Below the pieces are notes generated by a model that did no database searches, was not told the DNA's origin, and saw only the letters and a list, made by a program, of their open reading frames with translations. Made by a program: the position numbers and the translations under genes. DNA of 64,000 nucleotides, taken from positions 62,001 through 126,000 of the forward strand of contig CAJYVI010000152.1 of assembly GCA_913778145.1 (NCBI GenBank), written 5' to 3'. This document shows positions 34,910-42,618 of the stretch, in pieces. Positions within the stretch are counted from its first letter, which is position 1, and every line of letters starts with the position of its first letter. The DNA comes from an uncultured Pseudocitrobacter sp. (GTDB lineage: Bacteria > Pseudomonadota > Gammaproteobacteria > Enterobacterales > Enterobacteriaceae).

Positions 34910-35989
34910 TTACAGAACGTCTTTCGCGTTCAGTTCAGTGAAAGCCTGCTCCAGACGAGCGATCATGCTCTGCTGGCCAGCGCGCAGCCATACGCGCGGA
35001 TCGTAGTATTTCTTGTTCGGCTGGTCTTCGCCTTTCGGGTTGCCCAGCTGGCCCTGCAGGTAAGCTTCGTTGGTTTTGTAGTAGTTCAGAATACCTTCCC
35101 AGGTCGCCCATTGGGTGTCGGTATCGATGTTCATTTTCACTACGCCGTAGCTTACGGAGTCTTTGATCTCCTGAGCAGAAGAACCGGAACCGCCGTGGAA
35201 GACGAAGTTCAGGCTGTTGTGCGGCAGGTTGTGTTTCTTAGAAACATAGTCCTGAGAATCACGCAGGATAGTCGGGGTCAGAACCACGTTACCTGGTTTG
35301 TATACGCCGTGTACGTTACCGAAGGAAGCGGCGATGGTGAAACGCGGGCTGATTTTGCTCAGTTCAGTGAACGCGTAATCAACGTCTTCCGGCTGGGTGT
35401 ACAGTGCAGAAGCGTCCATGTGGCTGTTATCCACGCCGTCTTCTTCACCACCGGTGCAACCCAGTTCGATTTCCAGGGTCATGCCCATTTTGGACATACG
35501 CGCCAGGTATTTGGAGCAAATTTCGATGTTTTCGTGCAGGGATTCTTCAGACAGGTCGATCATGTGAGAAGAGAACAGCGGTTTACCGGTAGCAGCGAAG
35601 TGTTTTTCACCCGCGTCCAGCAGGCCGTCGATCCACGGCAGCAGTTTTTTCGCACAGTGGTCGGTATGCAGAATAACCGGAACGCCGTAGTGCTCAGCCA
35701 TCTGGTGAACGTGATGCGCGCCAGAGATAGCGCCCAGGATTGCTGCACCCTGCGGAACGTCAGTTTTCACGCCTTTACCGGCGATGAATGCTGCGCCACC
35801 GTTGGAGAACTGAACGATAACCGGTGCTTTAACTTTAGCAGCGGTTTCCAGAACGGCGTTGATGGAGTCGGTGCCCACGCAGTTTACTGCTGGCAGTGCA
35901 AAGTTGTTTTCTTTTGCTACCTGGAACACTTTCTGAACGTCATCACCAGTGATAACACCAGGTTTTACGAAATCAAAAATTTTAGACAT
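34910..35989 (-). CDS. fbaA: Class II fructose-bisphosphate aldolase
   Basis: Zinc aldolase of glycolysis, 359 residues as in E. coli. The metal site is LHTDHCAKKLLPW (Asp109/His110 region), with a second His in FHGGSGSS near residue 264 and KNIDTDTQW-type substrate loop MNIDTDTQWATW. It begins MSKIFDFVKPGVITGDDV. It is last of the epd-pgk-fbaA set, with 97 bp after pgk including a hairpin. Confidence 0.98.
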   Translation of the reverse strand: MSKIFDFVKPGVITGDDVQKVFQVAKENNFALPAVNCVGTDSINAVLETAAKVKAPVIVQFSNGGAAFIAGKGVKTDVPQGAAILGAISGAHHVHQMAEHYGVPVILHTDHCAKKLLPWIDGLLDAGEKHFAATGKPLFSSHMIDLSEESLHENIEICSKYLARMSKMGMTLEIELGCTGGEEDGVDNSHMDASALYTQPEDVDYAFTELSKISPRFTIAASFGNVHGVYKPGNVVLTPTILRDSQDYVSKKHNLPHNSLNFVFHGGSGSSAQEIKDSVSYGVVKMNIDTDTQWATWEGILNYYKTNEAYLQGQLGNPKGEDQPNKKYYDPRVWLRAGQQSMIARLEQAFTELNAKDVL

Positions 35990-36058
35990 GTTTACGAGTC
36001 CTATCTGTATCTTCGGCCGTTAGAAAAAGAAGCGCGAGCTATGTAGCGCGCTGAAAAA

Positions 36059-36080
36059 CAGGCGGGTTTCCCCGCCTGCT
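36059..36080 (-). terminator. Hairpin between pgk and fbaA
   Basis: AGGCGGG / CCCGCCT arms with a short loop lie just after the pgk stop. There is little U tract, so it probably acts as an mRNA-stability or partial-termination element inside the operon. Confidence 0.6.
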
Positions 36081-36086
36081 CAAACA

Positions 36087-37250
36087 TTACTTCTTAGCGC
36101 GCTCTTCGAGCATTGCAACTGCTGGCAGTACTTTGCCTTCCACGAATTCGAGGAATGCGCCGCCACCAGTGGAGATGTAGGAGATTTTGTCAGCAATACC
36201 GAACAGGTCGATTGCAGCCAGGGTATCGCCGCCGCCTGCGATGGAGAACGCTTCGCTGTCTGCGATGGCGTTAGCCACGATTTCAGTACCTTTACGGAAG
36301 TTCGGGAATTCAAATACGCCAACCGGGCCATTCCACAGGATGGTTTTCGCATTTTTCAGAATTTCAGCCAGCTGCTGTGCAGATGCGTCACCGATATCCA
36401 GAATTTGTTCGTCTTCTTTCACGTCAGAAACAGATTTCAGCGTTGCTGCCGCCGTTTCGGAGAACTCGGTAGCTACGCGAACGTCAGTCGGAACCGGGAT
36501 GTCACAGGTGGTCAGCAGACGTTTGGCTTCGTCAACCAGGTCAGCTTCGTACAGGGATTTACCGACGTTATGGCCTTGAGCGGCAACGAAGGTGTTCGCG
36601 ATACCACCGCCAACGATCAGCTGGTCAGCGATTTTAGACAGAGAGTCCAGAACGGTCAGTTTGGTAGAAACTTTAGAACCACCAACGATAGCCACCATCG
36701 GGCGAGCCGGTTCTTTCAGTGCTTTACCCAGCGCGTCCAGTTCAGCGGCCAGCAGCGGGCCTGCGCACGCAACGTCAGCGAATTTGCCGATACCGTGAGT
36801 AGAAGCCTGCGCACGGTGAGCAGTACCGAAAGCATCCATGACGAATACGTCGCACAGCGCAGCGTATTTTTTGGACAGAGCTTCGTCGTCTTTTTTCTCG
36901 CCTTTGTTGAAGCGAACGTTTTCCAGAACAACCAGTTCACCCGCAGCAACTTCTACGCCGTCCAGGTAATCTTTAACCAGACGTACCGGGTTAGACAGTT
37001 TGTCTTTCAGGTAATTAACAACCGGCAGCAGAGAGAATTCTTCGTTGTACTCGCCTTCGGTCGGACGACCCAGGTGGGAGGTTACCATCACTTTCGCGCC
37101 TTGTTTCAGGGCCAGTTCGATGGTCGGCAGGGAAGCACGAATACGCGCGTCGCTGGTTACTTTCCCTTCTTTAACTGGTACGTTCAGATCCGCACGGATA
37201 AAAACACGTTTACCAGCAAGATCCAGATCGGTCATCTTAATTACAGACAT
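36087..37250 (-). CDS. pgk: Phosphoglycerate kinase
   Basis: ATP-generating glycolytic kinase, 387 residues as in E. coli. The signature [19 protein letters not shown] is at residues 19-37, with [10 protein letters not shown] near residue 62, the hinge region around residue 190, and the C-terminal nucleotide loop GGGDTLAAI near residue 347. It is middle gene between epd (48 bp gap) and fbaA. Confidence 0.98.
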   Translation of the reverse strand: MSVIKMTDLDLAGKRVFIRADLNVPVKEGKVTSDARIRASLPTIELALKQGAKVMVTSHLGRPTEGEYNEEFSLLPVVNYLKDKLSNPVRLVKDYLDGVEVAAGELVVLENVRFNKGEKKDDEALSKKYAALCDVFVMDAFGTAHRAQASTHGIGKFADVACAGPLLAAELDALGKALKEPARPMVAIVGGSKVSTKLTVLDSLSKIADQLIVGGGIANTFVAAQGHNVGKSLYEADLVDEAKRLLTTCDIPVPTDVRVATEFSETAAATLKSVSDVKEDEQILDIGDASAQQLAEILKNAKTILWNGPVGVFEFPNFRKGTEIVANAIADSEAFSIAGGGDTLAAIDLFGIADKISYISTGGGAFLEFVEGKVLPAVAMLEERAKK

Positions 37251-37298
37251 GGTGAATCCTCTCGTTGATTCATAAAGTTTTGCAGACGCATTCGCGTC

Positions 37299-38318
37299 CT
37301 ACCTGAAACCTTGTGCGGCCATCGCTAACGTGGTGTCGAGCATTCGGTTAGCAAAGCCCCATTCGTTATCACACCAGACCAGCGTTTTGATCAGATGCGC
37401 CCCACTCACTCGCGTCTGCGTGCCATCGACAATGGCACTGTGCGGATCGTGGTTAAAATCTGTTGAGACCAACGGTAATTCCGTATAGTCAACTATACCA
37501 TGAAATGCATCCCGTGCTGCTTTTTGCAGCAACTGGTTGACTTCATTAGCGTTTACCGGTTTTTTCACCGTCACGCTGAGATCGATTGCCGTGACGTTAA
37601 TGGTCGGGACGCGCACTGCAATCGCTTCGAATCGGTCGTTAAACTGCGGGAAAATACGTGTAATCCCTGCAGCAAGCTTCGTATCCACCGGAATGATCGA
37701 CTGGCTCGCCGCGCGTGTGCGGCGTAAGTCCGGGTGATAGGCGTCAATCACCTGCTGATCGTGCATGGCCGAGTGAATAGTGGTCACCGTTCCCGACTCA
37801 ATGCCCCAGGCATCATCCAACAATTTTATGATGGGTATTATGCAATTCGTGGTACAGGAGGCATTGGAGACAATGTGGTGTTCAGGACTTAACGCATCAT
37901 GGTTCACGCCATACACCACCGTCGCGTCGAGATCGTTGCTACCGGGATGCGAAAAGAGCACCTTCTTCGCGCCTGCGGCGATATGCGCTTCGCCGTCAGT
38001 GCGGCTTCCGTAAACGCCGGTACAATCGAGCACGACATCAACCGACAGTTCACGCCAGGGCAGCGCGCTGATCTCACGCTCATGCAGAAGACGAATGCTA
38101 TCGTCGCCGATAAACAACTGTTCCCGCTCCTGGCGAACGTCCCAGGCAAAACGGCCATGGCTGGTGTCATATTTCAACAAGTGCGCGATGCCCGCAGCAT
38201 CCGCCAGTTCATTGATTGCCACCACGGTGATTTCCGCACGGCGTCCGGATTCATACAAAGCACGAACCACGTTACGCCCAATGCGACCGAAGCCATTAAT
38301 CGCTACGCGTACGGTCAT
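37299..38318 (-). CDS. epd: D-erythrose-4-phosphate dehydrogenase
   Basis: GAPDH-like enzyme that starts pyridoxine synthesis. It is 339 residues from the ATG at 38318 ([20 protein letters not shown]), the E. coli length. The NAD loop is at residues 8-13 (NGFGRIGR), the catalytic Cys in [11 protein letters not shown] near residue 155, and the His in [11 protein letters not shown] near residue 182. The open frame continues 34 codons upstream without family similarity. It is first gene of epd-pgk-fbaA. Confidence 0.97.
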   Translation of the reverse strand: MTVRVAINGFGRIGRNVVRALYESGRRAEITVVAINELADAAGIAHLLKYDTSHGRFAWDVRQEREQLFIGDDSIRLLHEREISALPWRELSVDVVLDCTGVYGSRTDGEAHIAAGAKKVLFSHPGSNDLDATVVYGVNHDALSPEHHIVSNASCTTNCIIPIIKLLDDAWGIESGTVTTIHSAMHDQQVIDAYHPDLRRTRAASQSIIPVDTKLAAGITRIFPQFNDRFEAIAVRVPTINVTAIDLSVTVKKPVNANEVNQLLQKAARDAFHGIVDYTELPLVSTDFNHDPHSAIVDGTQTRVSGAHLIKTLVWCDNEWGFANRMLDTTLAMAAQGFR

Positions 38319-38666
38319 AGGTCTCCTGCAAGGTCGTCCCAAAGCAATGTGGCTGACAGAGTAATGCAGCAATTCATTCCGGGAAACCTTACCTGCCACA
38401 AACAGTGACTGATTGGTCAAATGTCGAACACTTCATCGACTGAAACGCTTCAGCCAGAATAAGCGAAACCTGGAATAAAAGGAATGATTGTCCAGACAAA
38501 CGCACCAGGAATCTGACATACATCACATTTCTACAGGAATAATTTGCAGCGTTATGCCAGAACGAGTCCGGCGATGGAATAAAGACGGGGTACGGATTCA
38601 GACTACTGCAGACGAGTGATAAATCGCAAGGAAGAGTAAAATTTGCTCGTCGATGAGTCATTCATC
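38319..38666. promoter_or_regulatory. epd upstream region
   Basis: 348 bp between the epd start and the first repeat of the hok/sok-like locus. It contains a CRP-like site at 38510-38531. No gene is apparent; the 90-codon minus-strand frame at 38389-38661 has no family features. Confidence 0.6.
38510..38531. promoter_or_regulatory. CRP-like site upstream of epd
   Basis: TCTGA-N6-TCACA with AA before and TTT after matches 9 of 10 core positions of TGTGA-N6-TCACA. It is about 195 bp upstream of the epd ATG. Transcription of epd-pgk-fbaA in E. coli includes a cAMP-CRP-dependent promoter, which supports the assignment. Confidence 0.5.
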
Positions 38667-38715
38667 GGCAGGTGCAACGGCGCGGGGACTTTTTCCGTGC
38701 GGCTCCTTGCACTGG

Positions 38716-38782
38716 AAAAAGAAAACCCCCGTCGTTGCGGTATAAAACAGGCAAACTACGGGGGTGATCCATGACTCTCAAC
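38716..38782 (-). ncRNA. Putative Sok-like antisense RNA, copy 1
   Basis: On the minus strand a promoter (38789-38817) would start transcription near 38782. About 67 nt later there is a terminator: ACCCCCGT paired with ACGGGGG (arms at 38758-38765 and 38726-38732), followed by TTTTCTTTTT. The RNA would be complementary to the leader ORF start codon and its ribosome binding site (GGGGGTG). Size and placement copy Sok RNA. Ends are inferred. Confidence 0.7.
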
Positions 38783-38845
38783 AGGTCTAGGATAGCCGCT
38801 GACGCTTGCCGCTTCAAGCGGGATTTGCGGTATGGATATTCTTAA
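38771..38845 (+). CDS. Mok-like leader ORF, copy 1 (24 aa)
   Basis: The ATG directly follows GGGGGTGATCC, a strong ribosome binding site that can pair with CCCCCGT upstream at 38726-38732. The 24-codon peptide MTLNRSRIAADACRFKRDLR... ends at TAA 38843-38845, overlapping the first codons of the hydrophobic ORF. This arrangement resembles mok-hok coupling. In copy 2 the same frame runs on to 42 codons. Confidence 0.55.
   Translation: MTLNRSRIAADACRFKRDLRYGYS
38789..38817 (-). promoter_or_regulatory. Promoter of antisense RNA, copy 1
   Basis: Read on the minus strand: -35 TTGAAG (38812-38817), exactly 17 bp, -10 TATCCT (38789-38794). It lies inside the leader ORF and is conserved in copy 2. 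Confidence 0.65.
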
Positions 38846-38975
38846 ATTCGCAGTATTGATGGTTGTACTTCATTTAATTGTATCTTCAATGATACATCAC
38901 GATTTACAACAATCTTTGGTTAATCGCGTTATAGATACGCAGAGCGAAGGAGGGATGCCACACCGCTGTTCTTAA
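38832..38975 (+). CDS. Putative type I toxin, 47-aa hydrophobic peptide, copy 1
   Basis: The peptide MDILKFAVLMVVLHLIVSSM runs on into a polar tail (IHHDLQQSLVNRVIDTQSEG, then GMPHRCS). Residues 4-21 form one membrane-length hydrophobic stretch. The ribosome binding site is weak (GGGA 8 bp upstream), so translation may depend on the overlapping leader ORF. It is conserved in copy 2 with six substitutions and no frameshift, which argues for coding. I do not recognise it as Hok, Ldr, Ibs, TisB, ShoB, ZorO or DinQ. Confidence 0.65.
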   Translation: MDILKFAVLMVVLHLIVSSMIHHDLQQSLVNRVIDTQSEGGMPHRCS

Positions 38976-39006
38976 ATTTGAAACTGGCTAACGTTGTACC
39001 TTGATT

Positions 39007-39030
39007 AGCCCCGCTTCGGCGGGGCTTTTC
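39007..39030 (+). terminator. Terminator of unit 1 mRNA
   Basis: AGCCCCGC / GCGGGGCT stem with a TTCG-type loop, followed by TTTTCT, 32 bp after the ORF stop. Confidence 0.9.
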
Positions 39031-39180
39031 TAAAATATCTCTTATCTCTCAAATATCCGAATTCAGACATTCTAATTAAAAGCGACAAATAACCAACGCG
39101 AGTAAAATTTGTGTGTTGGTGAACATTCATCGACAGGTGCAACGGCGCGGGGACTTTTTCCGTGCGGCTCCTTGCACTGG

Positions 39181-39248
39181 AAAAAGAAAACCCCCGTCGT
39201 TGCGGTATAAAAACAGGCAAACTACGGGGGTGATCCATGACACGAGAC
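39181..39248 (-). ncRNA. Putative Sok-like antisense RNA, copy 2
   Basis: Same layout as copy 1: estimated start near 39248, terminator stem from ACCCCCGT/ACGGGGG and a T-rich tail ending near 39181. The promoter at 39255-39283 is identical. The 5' tail differs from copy 1, the stem-loop hardly at all. Confidence 0.7.
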
Positions 39249-39365
39249 ATGTCTAGGATAGCCGCTGACGCTTGCCGCTTCAAGCAGGATTTGCGGTATG
39301 GATATTCTGAAATTCGCCGTACTGATGGTTGTACTTCATTTAACAGTATCGTCAATGATACATAA
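39237..39365 (+). CDS. Mok-like leader ORF, copy 2 (42 aa)
   Basis: It starts at the ATG after GGGGGTGATCC and shares SRIAADACRFK with copy 1. A GAA in place of TAA lets it run through 42 codons to 39365, overlapping the hydrophobic ORF by 68 bp. A second in-frame ATG lies four codons in. Longer overlap resembles classical mok over hok. Confidence 0.5.
   Translation: MTRDMSRIAADACRFKQDLRYGYSEIRRTDGCTSFNSIVNDT
39255..39283 (-). promoter_or_regulatory. Promoter of antisense RNA, copy 2
   Basis: Minus strand -35 TTGAAG (39278-39283), 17-bp spacer, -10 TATCCT (39255-39260), the same as copy 1. Confidence 0.65.
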
Positions 39366-39441
39366 TGATTTACAACCCTCCATGGTTAATTGCGTTATAG
39401 ATACGCAGAGCGAAGGAGGGATGCCACACCGCTATTCTTAA
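39298..39441 (+). CDS. Putative type I toxin, 47-aa hydrophobic peptide, copy 2
   Basis: MDILKFAVLMVVLHLTVSSM, then IHNDLQPSMVNCVIDTQSEG and GMPHRYS. Differences from copy 1 are I16T, H23N, Q27P, L29M, R32C and C46Y. Length, membrane segment and the TQSEGGMPHR tail are kept. AGGA lies 9 bp upstream of the ATG. Same reading as copy 1. Confidence 0.65.
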   Translation: MDILKFAVLMVVLHLTVSSMIHNDLQPSMVNCVIDTQSEGGMPHRYS

Positions 39442-39471
39442 TTTGAAACTGGCTAACGTTGTACCTTGATT

Positions 39472-39495
39472 AGCCCCGCTTCGGCGGGGCTTTTC
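39472..39495 (+). terminator. Terminator of unit 2 mRNA
   Basis: Identical AGCCCCGC / GCGGGGCT hairpin followed by TTTTCTTT, 30 bp after the stop. Confidence 0.9.
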
Positions 39496-39775
39496 TTTGT
39501 CATAAATAAATACGCACTAATCATAGATGCTCCCAATATTTATTTATCGTCGCCCCTGTCACATAATCCAGTTTTTACGATGATAAACTCCCTATTCGTT
39601 TTTAGATAAATACAGCAACCATGCGGCCTGTATGATGACTAATAATTATTAGCGCAATCAATGAAACTTGCCTTAATTACATTCACATTAAAAATATAAA
39701 AATAAAAAAGCCGCAAATAAAAAAGCAGGAATTCACCCACGTTATAGCCGGGTGATATATTCACAAGGACAATTT
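39496..39775. promoter_or_regulatory. Promoter region of the PTS-mannosidase operon
   Basis: 280 bp, AT-rich. A perfect 14-bp palindrome CTAATAATTATTAG lies at 39639-39652, and a TCACCC/GGGTGA hairpin (39733-39755) lies just before the ribosome binding site AAGGA. The palindrome is a candidate operator. No regulator gene sits beside the operon, so the factor is unknown. Confidence 0.5.
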
Positions 39776-41407
39776 ATGAAGCAGCAGATGCAAATGATTG
39801 GCCAGGCTATGCTGGTCCCTATATCGATTATCACCATCGGCTCCATGTTTATGGGCTTTGGCAGCGCCTTCACCAATACCGAAACCCTTGCGGCGTTGCA
39901 TCTCTCCACGCTCATTAGCAAAGGTTCACCAGGATACATCGCCTTTAGCGTCATGAAAGCCACCGGCGATGTGGTGTTTCGCAACCTTCCGCTCTTTTTT
40001 TCCATCGGCGTTGCTTTCGGGCTGGCAAAGAAAGAAAAAGCCTGGGCGGCATTTTCCGGTGCGGTCTGTTTTATGACGATGCACTATATCCTCAACACGC
40101 TACTGGACGCCCATGGCATCAGCGCGCAAACCACCACCGCGGACTGGTTTATCACTCAGCAGCACATGGATCCCGTCGCCGCCGTGCAGAAGGCCTCTAT
40201 CTATACCACCGAGCTCGGCATGTTCACCTATCGCATGAGCGTTTTCGGCGGGATGGCGGTTGGCCTGACTACCGCCTGGCTGCACAATCGCTTGTACAAC
40301 GTGAAGCTTCCGCTGGTGCTCTCCTTCTTCGCCGGTACGCGTACGGTGCCCATCGTAACGCTGGTCGTCGGCGCGTTGATGGGCGTCGTGCTCTATTTTA
40401 TCTGGCCGCCCATTGGCTGGATGCTGGCGCTGTTCAGTAAAATGATTGGCGATTCAGGGCTGTTCGGCACCTTTATCTGGGCCATTGCCGATAAATCACT
40501 TCTGCCCGTAGGGTTACACCACCTCATCACAACGCCTATCCGCCTGACCGAGCTTGGCGGGTCGATGGAGATTTGCGGTAAACTGGTCAGCGGCACCACC
40601 AATATTTATATGGCGCAGTTGGGCTGTGAATCCTCGCACGAGTTGCTGGTACGCGGTTTTCAGTCTGGCCGCGTGGTGATTCACTTCGGCGCGCTGCCGG
40701 GTGCCGCGCTGGCGATGTACCACTGTTCGCGCTCAAGCCATAAAAAAGTGGTCGCCGGGCTACTGCTGCCCGTCGTCGCGACCATGATGCTGTTTGGCAT
40801 CACCGAACCCATCGAATACACCTTCCTGTTTGTCGCTCCGTGGCTGTTTTATTTTGTGCACGTACCGCTGACCGGCCTGATTTTTGTCTTATCGGAGATG
40901 GCCAATATTTCCGTGTACGGCGGCTGCCTGAAGGACATCCTGCCCGTGCTGCTTCAGCCAGATAAACTCGATATGTGGGGCTATCTGTGGCTAACCCCGC
41001 TCTTCTTCGCCGTTTACTACTTTTTATTCCGCTATCTGATTACACGCTTCAACGTGATGACGCCAGGCCGTGAAGAGGACTCCGCCGCCGACGAAGAAGT
41101 CAGGCTGTTCAGCAAACAAGATTTTAAAGACAAAGCAAATGCCAGCGCGGCGCAAGGCACTCTTTTTGCCCAGCAGATTATTGCTGCCCTGGGCGGCCCG
41201 GAAAATATCTCGCAGTTCGATAACTGTATTTCCCGATTACGCGTTGAAGTGATTGACCCAACACGCGTCGCCAGCGATGAGGTCTGGAAAAAAAGCCTGC
41301 GCGCGAAAGGCGTCGTCCACGTCAGTGAGAAAGGGCTGCAAATCATTTATGGCGCGGAAGTGGTGATGATCGCCGGCGACTGCAAAGAACTGCTGGGGGA
41401 AGCGTAA
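39776..41407 (+). CDS. PTS permease EIICB, glucose/glucoside superfamily
   Basis: 543 residues from the ATG at 39776 (AAGGA 8 bp upstream); the frame opens 8 codons earlier without a ribosome binding site. An EIIC membrane domain of about ten helices contains the GITEPIEYTFLF signature near residue 341. The C-terminal EIIB domain has its phospho-Cys in FDNCISRLRVE (near residue 483). No EIIA domain is present, so it must borrow one (for example Crr). It is first gene of a four-gene operon with two alpha-mannosidase-type genes; it probably imports and phosphorylates a mannose-containing glycoside. The specificity is not readable. Confidence 0.9.
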   Translation: MKQQMQMIGQAMLVPISIITIGSMFMGFGSAFTNTETLAALHLSTLISKGSPGYIAFSVMKATGDVVFRNLPLFFSIGVAFGLAKKEKAWAAFSGAVCFMTMHYILNTLLDAHGISAQTTTADWFITQQHMDPVAAVQKASIYTTELGMFTYRMSVFGGMAVGLTTAWLHNRLYNVKLPLVLSFFAGTRTVPIVTLVVGALMGVVLYFIWPPIGWMLALFSKMIGDSGLFGTFIWAIADKSLLPVGLHHLITTPIRLTELGGSMEICGKLVSGTTNIYMAQLGCESSHELLVRGFQSGRVVIHFGALPGAALAMYHCSRSSHKKVVAGLLLPVVATMMLFGITEPIEYTFLFVAPWLFYFVHVPLTGLIFVLSEMANISVYGGCLKDILPVLLQPDKLDMWGYLWLTPLFFAVYYFLFRYLITRFNVMTPGREEDSAADEEVRLFSKQDFKDKANASAAQGTLFAQQIIAALGGPENISQFDNCISRLRVEVIDPTRVASDEVWKKSLRAKGVVHVSEKGLQIIYGAEVVMIAGDCKELLGEA

Positions 41408-42615
41408 TGGAATCTACTACCCTGCACCAATCCGTTGTGGTTCATCCTGATGATGAAAAACAGCTCAGGCCCGTCACCTTTGAGATTGACGGCGAGGTTG
41501 AGCGGCTGGTCATTAGCTACCGCTTTAGCGACGGTAATGTGGTGGATTTAGGCCTCGCGCGCGGCGAAGACATCATTGGCTGGAGCGGCGGCGCGCGAAA
41601 AGAACTGATTATCAGCGAATCCTTCGCCACGCCGGGTTACCTCCGCACGCCTATTAACAAAGGCACATGGTCGGTGCTACTCGGTTTGTACAAAATCCGC
41701 GGCGAGTGCCGCATCGATATCGACATGACCCTCCAGCGCAAAACGCCACGCTGGCTGACGGGCGATACGCATGTTCACTCGGAACACAGCGATGGCAAGC
41801 TTTCTGTCGATGCGTTAATTGAGCGCGCGATGGGGCAGAATTTTGATTTCCTGTGCCTGACCGATCACAACACCACGTCACAGAATCGGGTGATTGCCGG
41901 GATGAACGCGCCGCTGACGCTGATTCCGGGGATGGAACTGACCACCGATCGCGGGCACGTGAATTTTGTTGGCCTGACGCAGCCCGTTGAGCGCTTTCTG
42001 CCACATTTTAGCGAGCAGGATATTACGGCCAAAATGGATGAGGCTCGCCGCAACGGCGCACGCATTGGCATCAATCACCCTTTCTGCCACTACTGCCCCT
42101 GGATGCTGCCGTTTCGCGGCCACGATTGGTTAGAACTGTGGAATGGCCCGTGGGATGCCACCGGCAATGAGATGACCTTCCAGTACTGGTTACAACTGCT
42201 GTACGACGGCATCAGGATGCCGGTCACCGCTGGCAGCGATTTCCATAAAGAGAAAGGTCAAATCCTGCCGCGCATCCGCGTACGGGCGCAAAGCGCCGAG
42301 CGCGAGGATATCTTGCGTGCGCTGGAGCGTGGGCAAAGTTATCTGCAAAGCGACAGTGAAACCCGGCTAAACCGCTTTGTTATGGGCGATGCCGGTATCG
42401 GCGACACCGCTGACAGCGCCCTGCTTCAGGTCAATCTCGATACCCGCCCCGACAACCAGGTGCTGCTCTACACGCAGAAGAAAATCTATCTGCTCAACAA
42501 CCGTAACGGTCATATCAATCAGGAAGTGGATTGCAGCGACAGCGCGTTTGCTTTTCTGCGGATCAACCGCGACCAGACGGCTCAGTTGATTACCAACCCC
42601 ATTTTCAGGGAGTGA
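41407..42615 (+). CDS. PHP-domain metallohydrolase (CehA/McbA-like)
   Basis: 402 residues. A beta-rich N-terminal part of about 115 residues precedes a PHP domain: GDTHVHSEHSDGKLSVDALI (about residues 119-138, HxH metal ligands), LTDHNTTSQN, PGMELTTDRGHVNFVG, GINHPFC and the terminal TAGSDFHKE. PHP enzymes of this type are phosphoesterases or hydrolases with two or three metals. The ATG overlaps the PTS stop by one base. It could dephosphorylate the PTS product or split a phosphodiester; this is inference. Confidence 0.85.
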   Translation: MESTTLHQSVVVHPDDEKQLRPVTFEIDGEVERLVISYRFSDGNVVDLGLARGEDIIGWSGGARKELIISESFATPGYLRTPINKGTWSVLLGLYKIRGECRIDIDMTLQRKTPRWLTGDTHVHSEHSDGKLSVDALIERAMGQNFDFLCLTDHNTTSQNRVIAGMNAPLTLIPGMELTTDRGHVNFVGLTQPVERFLPHFSEQDITAKMDEARRNGARIGINHPFCHYCPWMLPFRGHDWLELWNGPWDATGNEMTFQYWLQLLYDGIRMPVTAGSDFHKEKGQILPRIRVRAQSAEREDILRALERGQSYLQSDSETRLNRFVMGDAGIGDTADSALLQVNLDTRPDNQVLLYTQKKIYLLNNRNGHINQEVDCSDSAFAFLRINRDQTAQLITNPIFRE

Positions 42616-42618
42616 AAA

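Larger units (their letters stand above)
38667..39030. repeat. Tandem unit 1 of the hok/sok-like locus
   Basis: A unit of about 365 bp repeated at 39129-39495 with high identity from GGTGCAACGGCGCGGGGACT to the terminal hairpin. Only the spacer between the units (39031-39128) is unrelated. Each copy holds the same set: structured upstream region, antisense RNA gene, leader ORF, hydrophobic ORF and terminator. Confidence 0.95.
39129..39495. repeat. Tandem unit 2 of the hok/sok-like locus
   Basis: Second copy of the unit at 38667-39030. The antisense core is identical except for one extra A (TATAAAA versus TATAAAAA). The sequence just after the leader start codon differs most between copies. 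Confidence 0.95.

Noticed and set aside
34793..36046. 417-codon open frame antisense to fbaA
   Set aside because: Shadow frame; it would run through the terminator between the carbamate kinase gene and fbaA.
38832..38975. Canonical Hok toxin
   Set aside because: The organisation matches, but the peptide lacks the Hok motif (Arg/Lys-x-x-Leu-Cys-Glu and the AYE-type tail), so the name Hok is not used.
38667..39495. CRISPR array or insertion-sequence remnant
   Set aside because: Only two long units with coding and terminator structure; no short regular repeats with spacers, no transposase and no terminal inverted repeats.
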